From Brevibacillus sp. (lineage in GTDB: Bacteria; Bacillota; Bacilli; Brevibacillales; Brevibacillaceae), in the NCBI GenBank assembly GCA_029240815.1, contig JARDZO010000115.1, forward strand, positions 1 to 16,121: a stretch of 16,121 bases of DNA, written 5' to 3'. Below, in pieces: positions 7,679 to 15,832 of the stretch (within the stretch, counting starts at the first letter, position 1; each line of letters opens with the position of its first letter). Below the pieces are notes generated by a model, which worked only from the letters and a program-made list of their open reading frames with translations, ran no database searches and was not told the DNA's origin. A program made the position numbers and the translations under genes.

Positions 7679-7869
7679 GGAAATCTCCCAAGAGAAGGCA
7701 AGTGGAAGTGTCAAGGCTGGCCGAGGAAAAAGGGGAACACGCTTGAGCGTCCACCTCTGAGAAGCCCCGCGAGCCGGCTACTTTGGACGCCGTTCCACTT
7801 TTGGAAAGGAGCTGGACAGTCAATCATCCAAGCAGTGTCACTATCGCTGGAGCGTTTTCTCCTTATTCC
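7679..7869 (-). repeat. Interspersed repeat copy B (inverted, ends decayed)
   Basis: On the minus strand it matches copy C at about nine in ten positions over some 130 bases, from AAAACGCTCCAGCGATAG to the GTGTTCCCCTTTTTCC segment. It retains GGATGATTGACTGTCCAGCTCC, GGAAC-G-GCGTCC and the apical AAAGTAGCC. The central stem arms GGAAC/GTTCC and GCGTCC/GGACGC are intact. The terminal inverted repeat is no longer well paired, so the outer limits are approximate. It lies between the scoAB terminator and the hydrolase promoter. Confidence 0.75.
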
Positions 7870-8034
7870 TCTCCTCCACTACAGCCTGTCCTAATGCAAA
7901 AAAGGACGCGGGTGCAGTTCAATTTCCCACGTTTTTCTTATCCAAATCTGTAAGCCGCACTGTCGAAGTCGCTTCCCACCCGCTTCCGGTATATAATACG
8001 TAGACAAACAAATTCCCTATTTGAGAGGCGATAC
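7870..8034 (+). promoter_or_regulatory. Hydrolase upstream region with TATAAT box
   Basis: A consensus TATAAT at 7992-7997 has no clear -35 at 16-18 bases. The expected leader of about 30 bases ends in GAGAGG (8023-8028) before the ATG at 8035. Nothing else is recognised between here and copy B. Confidence 0.45.
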
Positions 8035-8745
8035 ATGATGACAGAAACAGTCGGTTGTCTCCTTATTCATGGATTTGCCGGAGACATTAACGACATTCTC
8101 CCTTTAGCCAAACGACTGCGTGAAGAAGGCTACCAGGTAGAGTGTCCCACACTGGAAGGACACGGAACCACGCGCCGTCAGATGGCGAAAAGTACACGCC
8201 ACGACTGGCTGCGGTCCGCTGATGAAGCCTACAAACGACTGAGGATGCGAGCTGATTCGATCGTAATCATCGGTTTTTCCATGGGTGGACTCCTCGCCTT
8301 TCACTTGGCCACGACTTACCCTGTGGAGCTCCTGATCACCCTAAACACGCCCTACAAGTACTGGGATGTAAAGGAAGCCATGAATTACTTGCGTGAAGAC
8401 TTCCCTACTCACTCTCGTCGCTACATACAAGGCATTGGCAAAATTCCGCTGAGCAGCATGGTGCAGTTCCGTCGACTTTTATCAGAGACCAAGCCGCTCC
8501 TGCACAAGATCACTACACCCTACGTACTCCTGCAGGCTCGCCATGACGATACCGTTCACGCCGTCAGCGCCGAAATACTCGCGTCCAGCGTAAACGATGC
8601 GGCCTCCGCGCAAATCAGCTGGTATGAACATTCCAACCATATGATCCTGCACGGTCCTGATAAGGAAGAAGCGATCGAGCACGTCATGACCAAAATCAAA
8701 GAACACTTCGCTTCTTATGCCACTGCAGCTGACCTCCCCAAATAA
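8035..8745 (+). CDS. Alpha/beta hydrolase, Est30-like carboxylesterase
   Basis: A 236-residue protein of the compact Est30/carboxylesterase family (about 245 residues). The oxyanion strand L-L-I-H-G-F is at residues 9-14. The nucleophile elbow G-F-S-M-G-G puts Ser82 as nucleophile; Asp171 (A-R-H-D-D-T-V) and His202 (S-N-H-M-I) complete the triad, in the right order and spacing. L-E-G-H-G-T at 40-45 is also typical of the family. It would hydrolyse short acyl esters in the cytoplasm; the natural substrate is unknown. Two adjacent ATG codons (8035 and 8038) are both reachable from the GAGAGG site. The last 50 bases overlap the convergent MFS gene, and both C-termini look natural. Unlike Est30 homologues next to secG and rnr, it stands alone here. 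Confidence 0.88.
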   Translation: MMTETVGCLLIHGFAGDINDILPLAKRLREEGYQVECPTLEGHGTTRRQMAKSTRHDWLRSADEAYKRLRMRADSIVIIGFSMGGLLAFHLATTYPVELLITLNTPYKYWDVKEAMNYLREDFPTHSRRYIQGIGKIPLSSMVQFRRLLSETKPLLHKITTPYVLLQARHDDTVHAVSAEILASSVNDAASAQISWYEHSNHMILHGPDKEEAIEHVMTKIKEHFASYATAADLPK

Positions 8746-9907
8746 TCGCCAGCAGCAGCAAAACAACGGCAATCGCTACGTACATCACATCCAGTCCCAG
8801 ACGACCATCGATCCAAAAGGCAAGCAGCGGCCCCAGAGCAGCCCCTACATCAGTTACGACCGAGTACAACGTCATCAGCGCCGTACTGTTTGCCTGCCTG
8901 GTCGCTTCGTCGGCTGCCAGCGTATCCATGACCGTAGTCAAGACGGTCGCCGTCAGCTGGATCCCCATCAGAATGCATATCCAGAGGGAAAAGGATACCG
9001 GAGCGTGCAAGACACCAAATAAAACAGCCGCTGCCAATAGCGCCCAGACAAAGATGCTTTTTCTCCCATACCGATCGGACAGTCTGCCAAACCAGGGAGC
9101 GGCCCACGGTTCCCAGCCCCAACGCGCTCCCTGAACAAAACTTGCCATGACAGCCGCGCCTAGTGCCAGTCCCCCGATCACAACGACAGGCTGCCGAATC
9201 TCAATCAGCCTGCTTAGTGTGGATGCAAACATCCCTTGATACACCATGGTCACAACGAGTGCTGTCGCCATCGTCGCCCAGACACTCTTTTGCTTCCAAA
9301 AGCGTTCGGTGGTTCTGACCGTGTCTGTGTATACGTGGCGCTTTTGAAACGAGGGACGTATGTAGAGAAACACAAGCGCCAGTGCAGGAAGCGAAAAACA
9401 TCCCAGGATGAGAGAGGTAGTGCCGAGACCGTACCAGGAGGCCAGCAATGCCCCAGCGATCATTCCGCCCAGACTCCCCAATCGGTACAAGCCGTTGTAC
9501 AACCCCATCAGCTGACCGCGATTGTGCTCTTCAGACACAGACACGATCAGAGAATACGCCCCCAATCGGAGAAACGTCCATGCAATCCCCCACACACTGC
9601 GCATGACGAGCCACATCCAAAATCCATGAAACCCATAGGAAACCGTGGTAAGAAAGGCGAGTATGACCGCCACAACCAGCCCGATCCGTCCCCCTGCCCT
9701 CTCATACCATTTCCCTACCAACGGTCCAAGCGGTACGCGAACCAGGCGGTTGATGGAGAGCAGAATCCCCACTTCCCATAGCGAGGACAAGCCTGCTTCC
9801 TGCCAATAGATGGGCAACACCACATACAACATGGAATCACCCAATAAACAAAATGCCGTCACCAATGCTACTGCGATGACTTGTGTCTTCCCCTTTATCT
9901 CTCTCAT
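8696..9907 (-). CDS. MFS transporter, probable drug or metabolite exporter
   Basis: A 403-residue protein with about 12 hydrophobic segments, starting at an ATG at 9907 behind AAAGGAG. Landmarks are a first-helix acidic position (L-L-G-D-S-M-L-Y) and R-V-P-L-G-P-L-V-G-K-W in the loop 2-3 region, a degenerate motif A. A cleaner motif A repeat, G-R-L-S-D-R-Y-G-R-K, is in the second half near residue 275. Charged loop residues about 190-215 separate the two six-helix halves. It belongs to the major facilitator superfamily and probably runs on the proton gradient; the substrate is unknown. It is divergent from a LysR-type regulator across 115 bases, the classic arrangement for a transporter controlled by its neighbour. 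Its 3' end overlaps the hydrolase gene by 50 bases. Confidence 0.9.
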   Translation of the reverse strand: MREIKGKTQVIAVALVTAFCLLGDSMLYVVLPIYWQEAGLSSLWEVGILLSINRLVRVPLGPLVGKWYERAGGRIGLVVAVILAFLTTVSYGFHGFWMWLVMRSVWGIAWTFLRLGAYSLIVSVSEEHNRGQLMGLYNGLYRLGSLGGMIAGALLASWYGLGTTSLILGCFSLPALALVFLYIRPSFQKRHVYTDTVRTTERFWKQKSVWATMATALVVTMVYQGMFASTLSRLIEIRQPVVVIGGLALGAAVMASFVQGARWGWEPWAAPWFGRLSDRYGRKSIFVWALLAAAVLFGVLHAPVSFSLWICILMGIQLTATVLTTVMDTLAADEATRQANSTALMTLYSVVTDVGAALGPLLAFWIDGRLGLDVMYVAIAVVLLLLAIIWGGQLQWHKKRSVL

Positions 9908-9918
9908 GATTTTCTCCT

Positions 9919-9947
9919 TTGCCTGATCGCGCTTTATGCTCTACAGT
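9919..9947 (+). promoter_or_regulatory. Candidate sigma-A promoter for the LysR gene
   Basis: TTGCCT and TACAGT are spaced by 17 bases, each matching consensus at 4 of 6 positions. It overlaps the ribosome binding region of the divergent MFS gene, and the leader would be about 70 bases. Confidence 0.35.
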
Positions 9948-9988
9948 ACAAAGGAGTCACATAATTATCCAATACATCTTTCTGACTG

Positions 9989-10011
9989 ATTCATAAGCAA
10001 ACGTGATGAAT
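9989..10011. promoter_or_regulatory. LysR-type regulator box (ATTCAT-N11-ATGAAT)
   Basis: A perfect inverted repeat ATTCAT (9989-9994) and ATGAAT (10006-10011) spaced by 11 bases contains the T-N11-A pattern of LTTR sites. It ends one base before the GGAGA ribosome binding site of the LysR gene, so binding there would favour autorepression and could also act on the divergent MFS gene. Confidence 0.6.
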
Positions 10012-10022
10012 GGAGAATGATT

Positions 10023-10940
10023 ATGAACTTACACGCCCTCCGTATCTTTATAGAAGTCGCTCGTCGCGGCAGTGTGACCGCTGCTGCCGATGCGCTTGCG
10101 ATCAGTCAGCCAGCCGTGAGCGCCCAAATCCGCAAGCTGGAACACGAGCTGGGCCTCACATTGATTCTCCCGGAAGGCAGAGGCATCTCCCTGACAGACG
10201 AGGGCCGCTTTCTCTATGAACAAGCCCGCCGTATATACGATTGGGAGAAAGAAATCGAATGGCAGCTCGCCGAAATGAAAGAAGGAACAAAAGGACGACT
10301 GCGCCTCGCCTCTACTTTTCTCCCTTCTCATTATCTGGTCCCAAAGTGGCTCGCAAGCTACAAACAAAAGTATGCAAATGTAGAAGTAGACATCCGTACA
10401 GGAAACTCGCAAAAGTCGATCGAGCGATTACTGCGTTGTGAAGCAGATCTCGCCATCATTACCAATGAGGTGTGGGATAATCTCCCTATTTATCGACTGC
10501 ACCTGATGGATATTCGCTTCTGGTTCATCGTACCTCCTCACCATCCTTACGCTGGCCAGGAAATCCCGTTAGAGACACTGGTACAGGAACCATTTTTGCT
10601 TCGTGAGCCTGGCAGTTCCACACGAGAAAAACTATTTTCGCTTTGCCGTGAACATCAGGTGCAACCTCCACTGGTCGGCTTGCAATATCACGGTCTGTTT
10701 GAATCCATTCAGTCCGTACGTGCTGGTTACGGCACTATGCTCGCTCCTGCACTGGCAGTCAGCGAGCTGGTGGCACGCAAAGAGGTGGGACGCGTGACTG
10801 TCCCTGGAATTGATCTCAAGCGCCCGATGTATTTGTGCTTGCGCGATAAAGAGAGTGGGCAGCGCCCTGTGACCGCTCGGTTTATGGAGATGGTGCTGCA
10901 GAATACGGATTCAAATACGCTGAAAGGAACACGAGAGTAG
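10023..10940 (+). CDS. LysR-type transcriptional regulator
   Basis: A 305-residue protein, standard LTTR length. The ATG at 10023 (MNLHALRIF) is chosen over the one at 10017, because GGAGA at 10012-10016 is 6 bases from the former and touches the latter. The winged helix-turn-helix occupies about residues 1-60 with G-S-V-T-A-A-A-D-A-L-A-I-S-Q-P-A-V-S-A-Q-I-R-K-L as separate helix-turn-helix landmarks, then L-T-D-E-G. A linker helix (about 60-88) leads to the effector domain (about 90-295: G-R-L-R-L-A-S-T and the G-Y-G-T-M-L-A-P segment). The effector is unknown. It is divergent from the MFS gene, which is the likeliest target; the palindrome at 9989-10011 is the likely binding site. Confidence 0.92.
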   Translation: MNLHALRIFIEVARRGSVTAAADALAISQPAVSAQIRKLEHELGLTLILPEGRGISLTDEGRFLYEQARRIYDWEKEIEWQLAEMKEGTKGRLRLASTFLPSHYLVPKWLASYKQKYANVEVDIRTGNSQKSIERLLRCEADLAIITNEVWDNLPIYRLHLMDIRFWFIVPPHHPYAGQEIPLETLVQEPFLLREPGSSTREKLFSLCREHQVQPPLVGLQYHGLFESIQSVRAGYGTMLAPALAVSELVARKEVGRVTVPGIDLKRPMYLCLRDKESGQRPVTARFMEMVLQNTDSNTLKGTRE

Positions 10941-10944
10941 ACAG

Positions 10945-10977
10945 AAAAAAGGCCCGCTCCAAAAAGGATGGGCCTTT
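10945..10977 (-). terminator. Terminator for purU, perhaps shared with the LysR gene
   Basis: AAAGGCCC (10948-10955) pairs with GGGCCTTT (10970-10977), with inner TCC/GGA. On the minus strand six Ts follow, making a good purU terminator. On the plus strand it is followed by GACTTTTC, so it may also stop LysR transcripts, less efficiently. Confidence 0.88.
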
Positions 10978-10991
10978 GACTTTTCGTTTAT

Positions 10992-11888
10992 CTAGGGGAA
11001 CACAATCGTCTTGTTGCCGTACACCAGCACGCGGTCTTCCAGATGCCAGCCGACAGCCCGAGCGAGTACGGTACGCTCCACTTGACGCCCCAGCTGTTTC
11101 AGCGTTTCCACATCTTCTTGGTGAGTCACACGCTGTACGTCTTGCTCAATGATTGGACCTGCGTCCAGCTCTTCTGTCACGTAGTGGGCAGTCGCGCCAA
11201 TCAGTTTCACGCCTCGGCGATATGCCTGTTCGTATGGCTTCGCTCCCACGAAGGCAGGCAAGAACGAGTGGTGAATGTTGATGATTCGCATCGCGTAATC
11301 GTCCAAAAAGCGTGGAGAGAGGATTTGCATGTAGCGAGCCAGCACGATGACGTCCGCACCTGCTGCTGCAGCGATCTGCTCCTCTTCTGCCTGCGGCTTG
11401 TTATCCTTGTTCACCGGAATGCAGTGATACGGAATGCCAAACGATTCGACCGTCTCTTTCATATCCGGATGATTGCTGATGACAACAGAAATATCCGCGT
11501 ACAGCTCGCCCGACTTCCAGCGCCACAGCAGCTCCAGCAAGCAATGATCTTCCTTGGACACAAAGATCGCTACCTTCTTGCGCTTGCTCGCCTGTACCAG
11601 GGAAAAATCCATGTCAAAGCTTTCCGCAATGGGTCTGAAAGCAGCCTTGATCACTTCGCAGCGCTCTTCCAGATTGGTCAAGTCAAATTCAATCCGCATG
11701 AAAAAGCGGCCTGTTTCCGGATCCGTCGTGTATTGGTCCGACTGAACGATGTTCGCCCCTTGCTGGAACAAGAAATGGGAAATCGCTGCTACGATCCCAG
11801 GGCGGTCCGGACAAGAAATGAGCATGCGGGCACGATCCTTGTATTTCTCTGTGTACGCCTGCCATTCTCTCTCTGATAAACGATACAT
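10992..11888 (-). CDS. purU: Formyltetrahydrofolate deformylase
   Basis: A 298-residue protein with an ATG at 11888 behind GGAGGAG. The N-terminal ACT domain (about residues 20-95: [24 protein letters not shown]) precedes a formyltransferase domain (about 104-290) with V-I-S-N-H-P-D at 136-142. The catalytic triad seen in the GART/PurU fold is present: Asn204 and His206 in N-I-H-H-S-F-L-P, and Asp242 in E-L-D-A-G-P-I. PurU hydrolyses 10-formyl-THF to THF and formate, balancing one-carbon pools and supplying formate; in E. coli the ACT domain senses methionine and glycine. Length and domain order match the family. It is transcribed alone, between the LysR gene (convergent) and the TetR gene upstream on the same strand. 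Confidence 0.96.
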   Translation of the reverse strand: MYRLSEREWQAYTEKYKDRARMLISCPDRPGIVAAISHFLFQQGANIVQSDQYTTDPETGRFFMRIEFDLTNLEERCEVIKAAFRPIAESFDMDFSLVQASKRKKVAIFVSKEDHCLLELLWRWKSGELYADISVVISNHPDMKETVESFGIPYHCIPVNKDNKPQAEEEQIAAAAGADVIVLARYMQILSPRFLDDYAMRIINIHHSFLPAFVGAKPYEQAYRRGVKLIGATAHYVTEELDAGPIIEQDVQRVTHQEDVETLKQLGRQVERTVLARAVGWHLEDRVLVYGNKTIVFP

Positions 11889-11915
11889 GATCTTTTCTCT
11901 CCTCCATGGTTAACA

Positions 11916-11941
11916 GCAAAAAGTTGTTTGCAATTATACCA
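11916..11941 (-). promoter_or_regulatory. Extended -10 promoter of purU with small palindrome
   Basis: On the minus strand 11941-11933 reads TGGTATAAT, a perfect TGn extended -10, so the missing -35 is no obstacle. A palindrome GCAAA-N6-TTTGC (11916-11931) covers the expected start site and could be an operator. The leader is about 40 bases and too short for a riboswitch. Confidence 0.6.
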
Positions 11942-12021
11942 TTCCCTATAGCATTTTCCATACCCAAAAACGTCCCATCACGGTTCACTTATCGATAAAA
12001 TTTTTATTCACAGCGAAAATA

Positions 12022-12696
12022 TTATTCTCTATACCCAATCCCATTCATCAAAATATCTACGGTGAGGTCAATCTGCTCTTCGTCGCTATGTTTGCTAAAG
12101 TCGTCCTTGTCCAGTACTTGTCGGAACAGCACCAGCCCGATCATGGAGGACAGCACTGCACGAAACACGACTTCTGATGGCAACGGGCGCAGTTCTTTTG
12201 CCACGATTTTTGCCTCGATCAGCTTTTGCACCATTTCCTTCACATCGGTGAACACTGTGGCAATCAGCGCTTCCCGAATTTCATCATGAAAGAATGCTTC
12301 TTGCAGCAGAATCCGGATGGTCTTTTCATTGGTGATGATCATCCCGAGACGATTGCGGTACAGTTCCGTCGCAATTTCGGCGAACGGCTTTTTCGCCTGC
12401 TCACGGAAAATTTCGCGGACGTCCTTCAAGATAAAGGGTCCGGCGAACTTGACTAGCACTGGAGCTACTACTGCCAGCAGAATATCCTTTTTGGACTTGT
12501 AATGGCGAAAAATCGTTCCCTCCGCTACCCCTGCTTCTTTGGCAATTTCTGCGGTAGAGCTGGCATGAAAACCTTTTTCAGCAAACAGCTTGATCGATGC
12601 TCGCAGAATGCTCCGCTGTTTTTCCGTCATTTCACTCTCGTCCTTCAATTCCTCTACATATTGCAACAGGCCCTCTTCCAATGATGGCTTGTTCAT
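12022..12696 (-). CDS. TetR/AcrR-family regulator of the ABC export operon
   Basis: A 224-residue protein whose N-terminal helix-turn-helix domain (about residues 23-70: T-E-K-Q-R-S-I-L-R-A-S, L-F-A-E-K-G-F, T-A-E-I-A-K-E-A-G-V-A-E-G-T-I-F-R-H-Y-K-S-K) is typical TetR. The helical C-terminal ligand domain has no obvious match. The ATG at 12696 is 13 bases from its best GAGGAG site; an alternative ATG at residue 23 has AAGGA upstream and would remove the acidic leader, so the start is uncertain. It lies 18 bases after the permease gene and is the last gene of the operon, as cecR accompanies ybhGFSR in E. coli though in a different order. It probably represses the operon promoter at 15833-15855. 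No clear terminator follows. Confidence 0.9.
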   Translation of the reverse strand: MNKPSLEEGLLQYVEELKDESEMTEKQRSILRASIKLFAEKGFHASSTAEIAKEAGVAEGTIFRHYKSKKDILLAVVAPVLVKFAGPFILKDVREIFREQAKKPFAEIATELYRNRLGMIITNEKTIRILLQEAFFHDEIREALIATVFTDVKEMVQKLIEAKIVAKELRPLPSEVVFRAVLSSMIGLVLFRQVLDKDDFSKHSDEEQIDLTVDILMNGIGYRE

Positions 12697-12714
12697 CTTT
12701 TTCCATACGCTCCT

Positions 12715-13854
12715 CTATTCGATCTTTTTGCGGAAACGCAGCATCGAGACGGTCAGGATCAAGATACAAAAGATCCCCATGCCCAACGCGTCCTTCCATA
12801 GCGCAGATAAATCCACCGCCTTTAAAAAGATGCCCCGCAAAATTTCCAAGAAATAGGTCAACGGGACGAGCCCACCCAACCATTGTATCACGAGAGGCAT
12901 GGATTCGCGCGGGAACATGAAGCCCGATAACAGGACGCTGGGGAGAATGAAGGCAAAGGCAATCTGCATCGCCTGAAGCTGCGTCTTGGCTATCGTTGAA
13001 ATAAAGATCCCGAGAATCAGGGTGGTGATTAAAAACAGAACAGAGAGGCTGACCAGGAGCGACACGCTTCCTTTCACAGGAACCCCGAACCAGTAAGTCC
13101 CGACTACCAACACGAGGCAAAAGGAAAAGAGACCAACCCCGACATACGGCGTGATTTTCCCGAGCATCAGCTCCAACGGCCGAATCGGCGTCACAATGAG
13201 CTGCTCCATCGTCCCCCGTTCCTTTTCACGCACGAGAGAAAAAGCAGTCAGAATCATCGTCACGTTTTGCATGATTAGCCCGATCAATCCCGGGATGTTA
13301 AATACGATGCTCTCCATGTTCGGATTAAAGAGGACACGCGTATCCAGGGCAAGCGGTGATTCCAGTTCACCCATCCCTTCTTTTTGCATGCGCATCTCCT
13401 GCATGGAAATGGAACGGTTTTGCACAATGAGCTGAGCGTTGGACGTCGCTGTACGAGCAATATTCGGATCAGAACCGTCGATGAGCATCTGCACGTTGGC
13501 CGGCTCGTTCCGGTCGCGTTTGCGTGCATAGTCTGGCGGGATCACTAGCGCAACACTGGTACTGCCATCGTCCAGCATCGATTCGATGGCGTCGTAGCCG
13601 CTCGCATAGGCCGTCACCTCAAATACACGCGTATTGGTAAATTGATCGACCAGCTCTCGGCTGTAGGGCGTTGAGCTTTGATCCCATACCGCCATCTTGA
13701 TATCGTTCACGTCCGTATTCACAGCATATCCAAACAAAAACAGCATCATCAGCGGCATGACCAGAGCGATCGCCAGACTCGGCCGGTCCCGCTTGATCTG
13801 GATCACTTCCTTTTTGACCACGGACCAGTAGCGCCCCCAGACGAACCGTTTCAT
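12715..13854 (-). CDS. ABC-2 type transporter permease (YbhS/YbhR/YhhJ-like)
   Basis: A 379-residue protein. One membrane segment near the N-terminus (about residues 28-46) is followed by an external domain of about 130-140 residues (V-W-D-Q-S-S-T-P-Y-S-R-E-L, then V-A-L-V-I-P-P-D-Y-A). Five or more segments fill the C-terminal half, with E-K-E-R-G-T-M-E-Q-L-I-V-T-P near residue 213, the conserved coupling motif of ABC-2 permeases, and a final segment at about 352-370. This is the drug/lipid exporter branch with a large extracytoplasmic loop. With only one permease gene it probably forms a homodimer, whereas E. coli uses the YbhS-YbhR pair. Its ATG overlaps the ATPase stop as ATGA at 13851-13854. 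Confidence 0.92.
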   Translation of the reverse strand: MKRFVWGRYWSVVKKEVIQIKRDRPSLAIALVMPLMMLFLFGYAVNTDVNDIKMAVWDQSSTPYSRELVDQFTNTRVFEVTAYASGYDAIESMLDDGSTSVALVIPPDYARKRDRNEPANVQMLIDGSDPNIARTATSNAQLIVQNRSISMQEMRMQKEGMGELESPLALDTRVLFNPNMESIVFNIPGLIGLIMQNVTMILTAFSLVREKERGTMEQLIVTPIRPLELMLGKITPYVGVGLFSFCLVLVVGTYWFGVPVKGSVSLLVSLSVLFLITTLILGIFISTIAKTQLQAMQIAFAFILPSVLLSGFMFPRESMPLVIQWLGGLVPLTYFLEILRGIFLKAVDLSALWKDALGMGIFCILILTVSMLRFRKKIE

Positions 13855-14618
13855 CGTCCTGCCCCCCTTGCACCAGTCTCGGCCAATCGAGCTTCTTCCT
13901 TTTTGACCAAATCGATGAATACATCCTCCAGATTGCCTGCACCCATGCGACGGGTCAGCTCCTGTGGCGTACCTTGTGCCAGCAGGTTTCCGAAAAAGAT
14001 AAATCCGATCCAGTCGCAGGTCTGCGCCTCATCCATATAGTGCGTGGTGACCAGCACCGTGATGCCTTGCCCGGCCAGCTCGTGAATGACGTCCCAGAAG
14101 ATACGCCTTGAGACCGGATCGACGCCAGCTGTCGGTTCGTCCAGGATCAGCAGCTCAGGCTTATGCAGTAGTGCACAGGAGAGTGCCAGACGTTGTTTCC
14201 ATCCTCCAGAAAGAGAGCCTGCAATCTGCTTTTCTCTCCCGGTCAGCCCCGCCATCTCAATCAGTTCTTTTTTGCGTTGTTTTCTCTCTGCTGTATTTAA
14301 CTGATAGACGCCTGCGTAAAAATCGAGATTTTCCTCTACCGTCAAATCTTCGTACAGACTAAACTTTTGGGACATATAACCAATCCGTTGCTTGATTACC
14401 TCGCTCTGGGTCATGACATCCAGTCCGAGAACCGTGCCGCTGCCAGAAGTCGGCGCTAACAGACCGCACAGCATCCGGATCGTCGTAGACTTGCCAGAGC
14501 CATTAGGACCCAGAAATCCATAAATCGAGCCTTTTGGTACATTCAACGTCAGGCTATTGACTGCGATCCGATCCCCGAATTGTTTGGTCAACTGATTGCA
14601 GGAGATGGCGGATATCAT
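13851..14618 (-). CDS. ABC transporter ATP-binding protein
   Basis: A 255-residue nucleotide-binding domain with every hallmark: Walker A G-P-N-G-S-G-K-S-T (residues 37-45), Q-loop Gln84 (Y-M-S-Q), signature L-S-G-G-W-K-Q-R (136-143), Walker B L-L-I-L-D-E-P (156-162) and H-loop His193 (T-T-H-Y-M-D-E-A). Trp after L-S-G-G, where Gln is commonest, is to my recollection also found in the YbhF-type subfamily and so is not a defect. Catalytic Glu161 is intact. It powers the ABC-2 permease from the cytoplasmic side. Start and stop overlap both neighbours as ATGA (14615-14618 and 13851-13854), so the three export genes are translationally coupled. It is one NBD, not the tandem fusion of E. coli YbhF. 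Confidence 0.95.
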   Translation of the reverse strand: MISAISCNQLTKQFGDRIAVNSLTLNVPKGSIYGFLGPNGSGKSTTIRMLCGLLAPTSGSGTVLGLDVMTQSEVIKQRIGYMSQKFSLYEDLTVEENLDFYAGVYQLNTAERKQRKKELIEMAGLTGREKQIAGSLSGGWKQRLALSCALLHKPELLILDEPTAGVDPVSRRIFWDVIHELAGQGITVLVTTHYMDEAQTCDWIGFIFFGNLLAQGTPQELTRRMGAGNLEDVFIDLVKKEEARLAETGARGAGR

Positions 14619-15811
14619 TGTCCTTCCCCCTTGGCTGGTGCGGACAGGAGCACATCGGCAGGCATGCCTGGCTTGATCTTGCCCTGCCCTTCCGTAATCT
14701 GGATCGTGACAGCAAAGACCAGCTTGGTTCGTTCATCCGGCGTTTGCACATTTTTCGGGGTGAATTCTGCCTTCTCAGCTATAAAGCTGATCTTGCCCGC
14801 AAACGTTTCCCCCGGATACGCGTCGACCTGAATGCCCACCGTTTGTCCCGCCTGCACGCGATTTAACTGAGCTTCGGGGATGTACACCTTGAGCTTGAGC
14901 TGATCCGCCTTCATCATCGTGAAAAGATTGGCACCCGTCTTGGCTACCTCGCCTTGTTCAATCGAGGAACGCAGCAGGTTCCCATCTGCAGGAGCCGTTA
15001 TTTTGGTCTTTTTCAGCTGTAGCATCGCCTGATCGAGTTTGGCCTGCGCCTGTTGCTGAGCAGCCAAAAGCGCACGAATCGTGTAGCCCGTGCTGCCTTC
15101 CTTTAGCAGATCCAGATCTGCGACCGCCCCTGCCTGCTGAGCCTGTGCCGTTCCTGTCTGTGCGCTTGCTGCCACAGCTTCTCCCTGTGCAGACGCATAC
15201 TGTGCCCCGGCTGCCGCCACCTGGGCTTGGAGCTGATTCACCTGCGTCTTGGCCTGACTGACGAGCTCCTGTTGCGATTCGAAGTCTTTTTGAGATACCG
15301 CTCCTTGTTGGTACAGTGCTGTAGTCTCCGTCAGCCGATTTTGCTGATAGGAAAGTGTGTGCTGCGCCCCTTGCAGCTGAGACTGCGCCTGTTCGAGCAG
15401 TTCCTTTGCCTTATTGATTCCCGCGTCCGCCTGTTGCCTACGAGCTTGTGCCATTCGGATATTTGCATCCGCCTGTTGCACAGCTGCTATTCCTTTTTGA
15501 ATGGATGAATCCCGCGAGCCAGCCTTCGCTTCCTCCAGACGTGCCGTCGCTTGCTCCAATGCCGCTTTTGCATCCGAGACATTGATCTGGTAGCTGCGCT
15601 CGTCGATTACGGCCAGCTCCTGCCCTGCTTTTACGTGGCTCCCTTCCTCTACCTTCACTTCAGTGACCATGCCGCCTACCTCTGCCACGATGGGCCATTC
15701 ATCCGCTTCGATCGTGCCAGATAACAATTCCTCCTGTTGAGAGAATCCGGCACAGCCTGATAGCGTGAACAAAATTCCTGCGATCAACAGAAAATGACTG
15801 ATGCGTTTCAT
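14615..15811 (-). CDS. Lipoprotein HlyD/YbhG-like adaptor of the ABC exporter
   Basis: A 398-residue protein from an ATG at 15811 with GAGGTGATC upstream. A signal peptide with lipobox L-S-G-C lipidates Cys20. The lipoyl half-motif (about 44-68: V-G-G-M-V-T-E-V-K-V-E-E-G-S-H-V-K-A-G-Q in two pieces) leads to a very long Ala/Gln-rich coiled-coil hairpin (about 75-265). The second lipoyl half (I-T-A-P-A-D-G, near residue 275) and a beta-barrel domain follow. The hairpin is longer than that of the RND adaptor at 4506-5744, and the two share architecture rather than close sequence. In E. coli YbhG links an inner-membrane ABC exporter to the cell surface; here the lipid anchor fits a single-membrane cell. 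It is the first gene of the operon. Confidence 0.92.
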   Translation of the reverse strand: MKRISHFLLIAGILFTLSGCAGFSQQEELLSGTIEADEWPIVAEVGGMVTEVKVEEGSHVKAGQELAVIDERSYQINVSDAKAALEQATARLEEAKAGSRDSSIQKGIAAVQQADANIRMAQARRQQADAGINKAKELLEQAQSQLQGAQHTLSYQQNRLTETTALYQQGAVSQKDFESQQELVSQAKTQVNQLQAQVAAAGAQYASAQGEAVAASAQTGTAQAQQAGAVADLDLLKEGSTGYTIRALLAAQQQAQAKLDQAMLQLKKTKITAPADGNLLRSSIEQGEVAKTGANLFTMMKADQLKLKVYIPEAQLNRVQAGQTVGIQVDAYPGETFAGKISFIAEKAEFTPKNVQTPDERTKLVFAVTIQITEGQGKIKPGMPADVLLSAPAKGEGQ

Positions 15812-15832
15812 ACGATCACCTCATGTAAAAAT

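Noticed and set aside
11043..11876. Plus-strand open frame of 277 codons opposite purU
   Set aside because: purU has complete catalytic motifs on the other strand, and the antisense product has no recognisable domain or ribosome binding site.
12632..13120. Minus-strand frame of 162 codons overlapping the permease and TetR genes
   Set aside because: Out of frame with the permease, whose coupling motif and membrane segments are convincing; no homologous features.
14178..14230. Trp in the ABC signature (L-S-G-G-W) as a loss-of-function change
   Set aside because: As far as I recall the same residue occurs in the YbhF-type subfamily, and all other catalytic motifs are intact.
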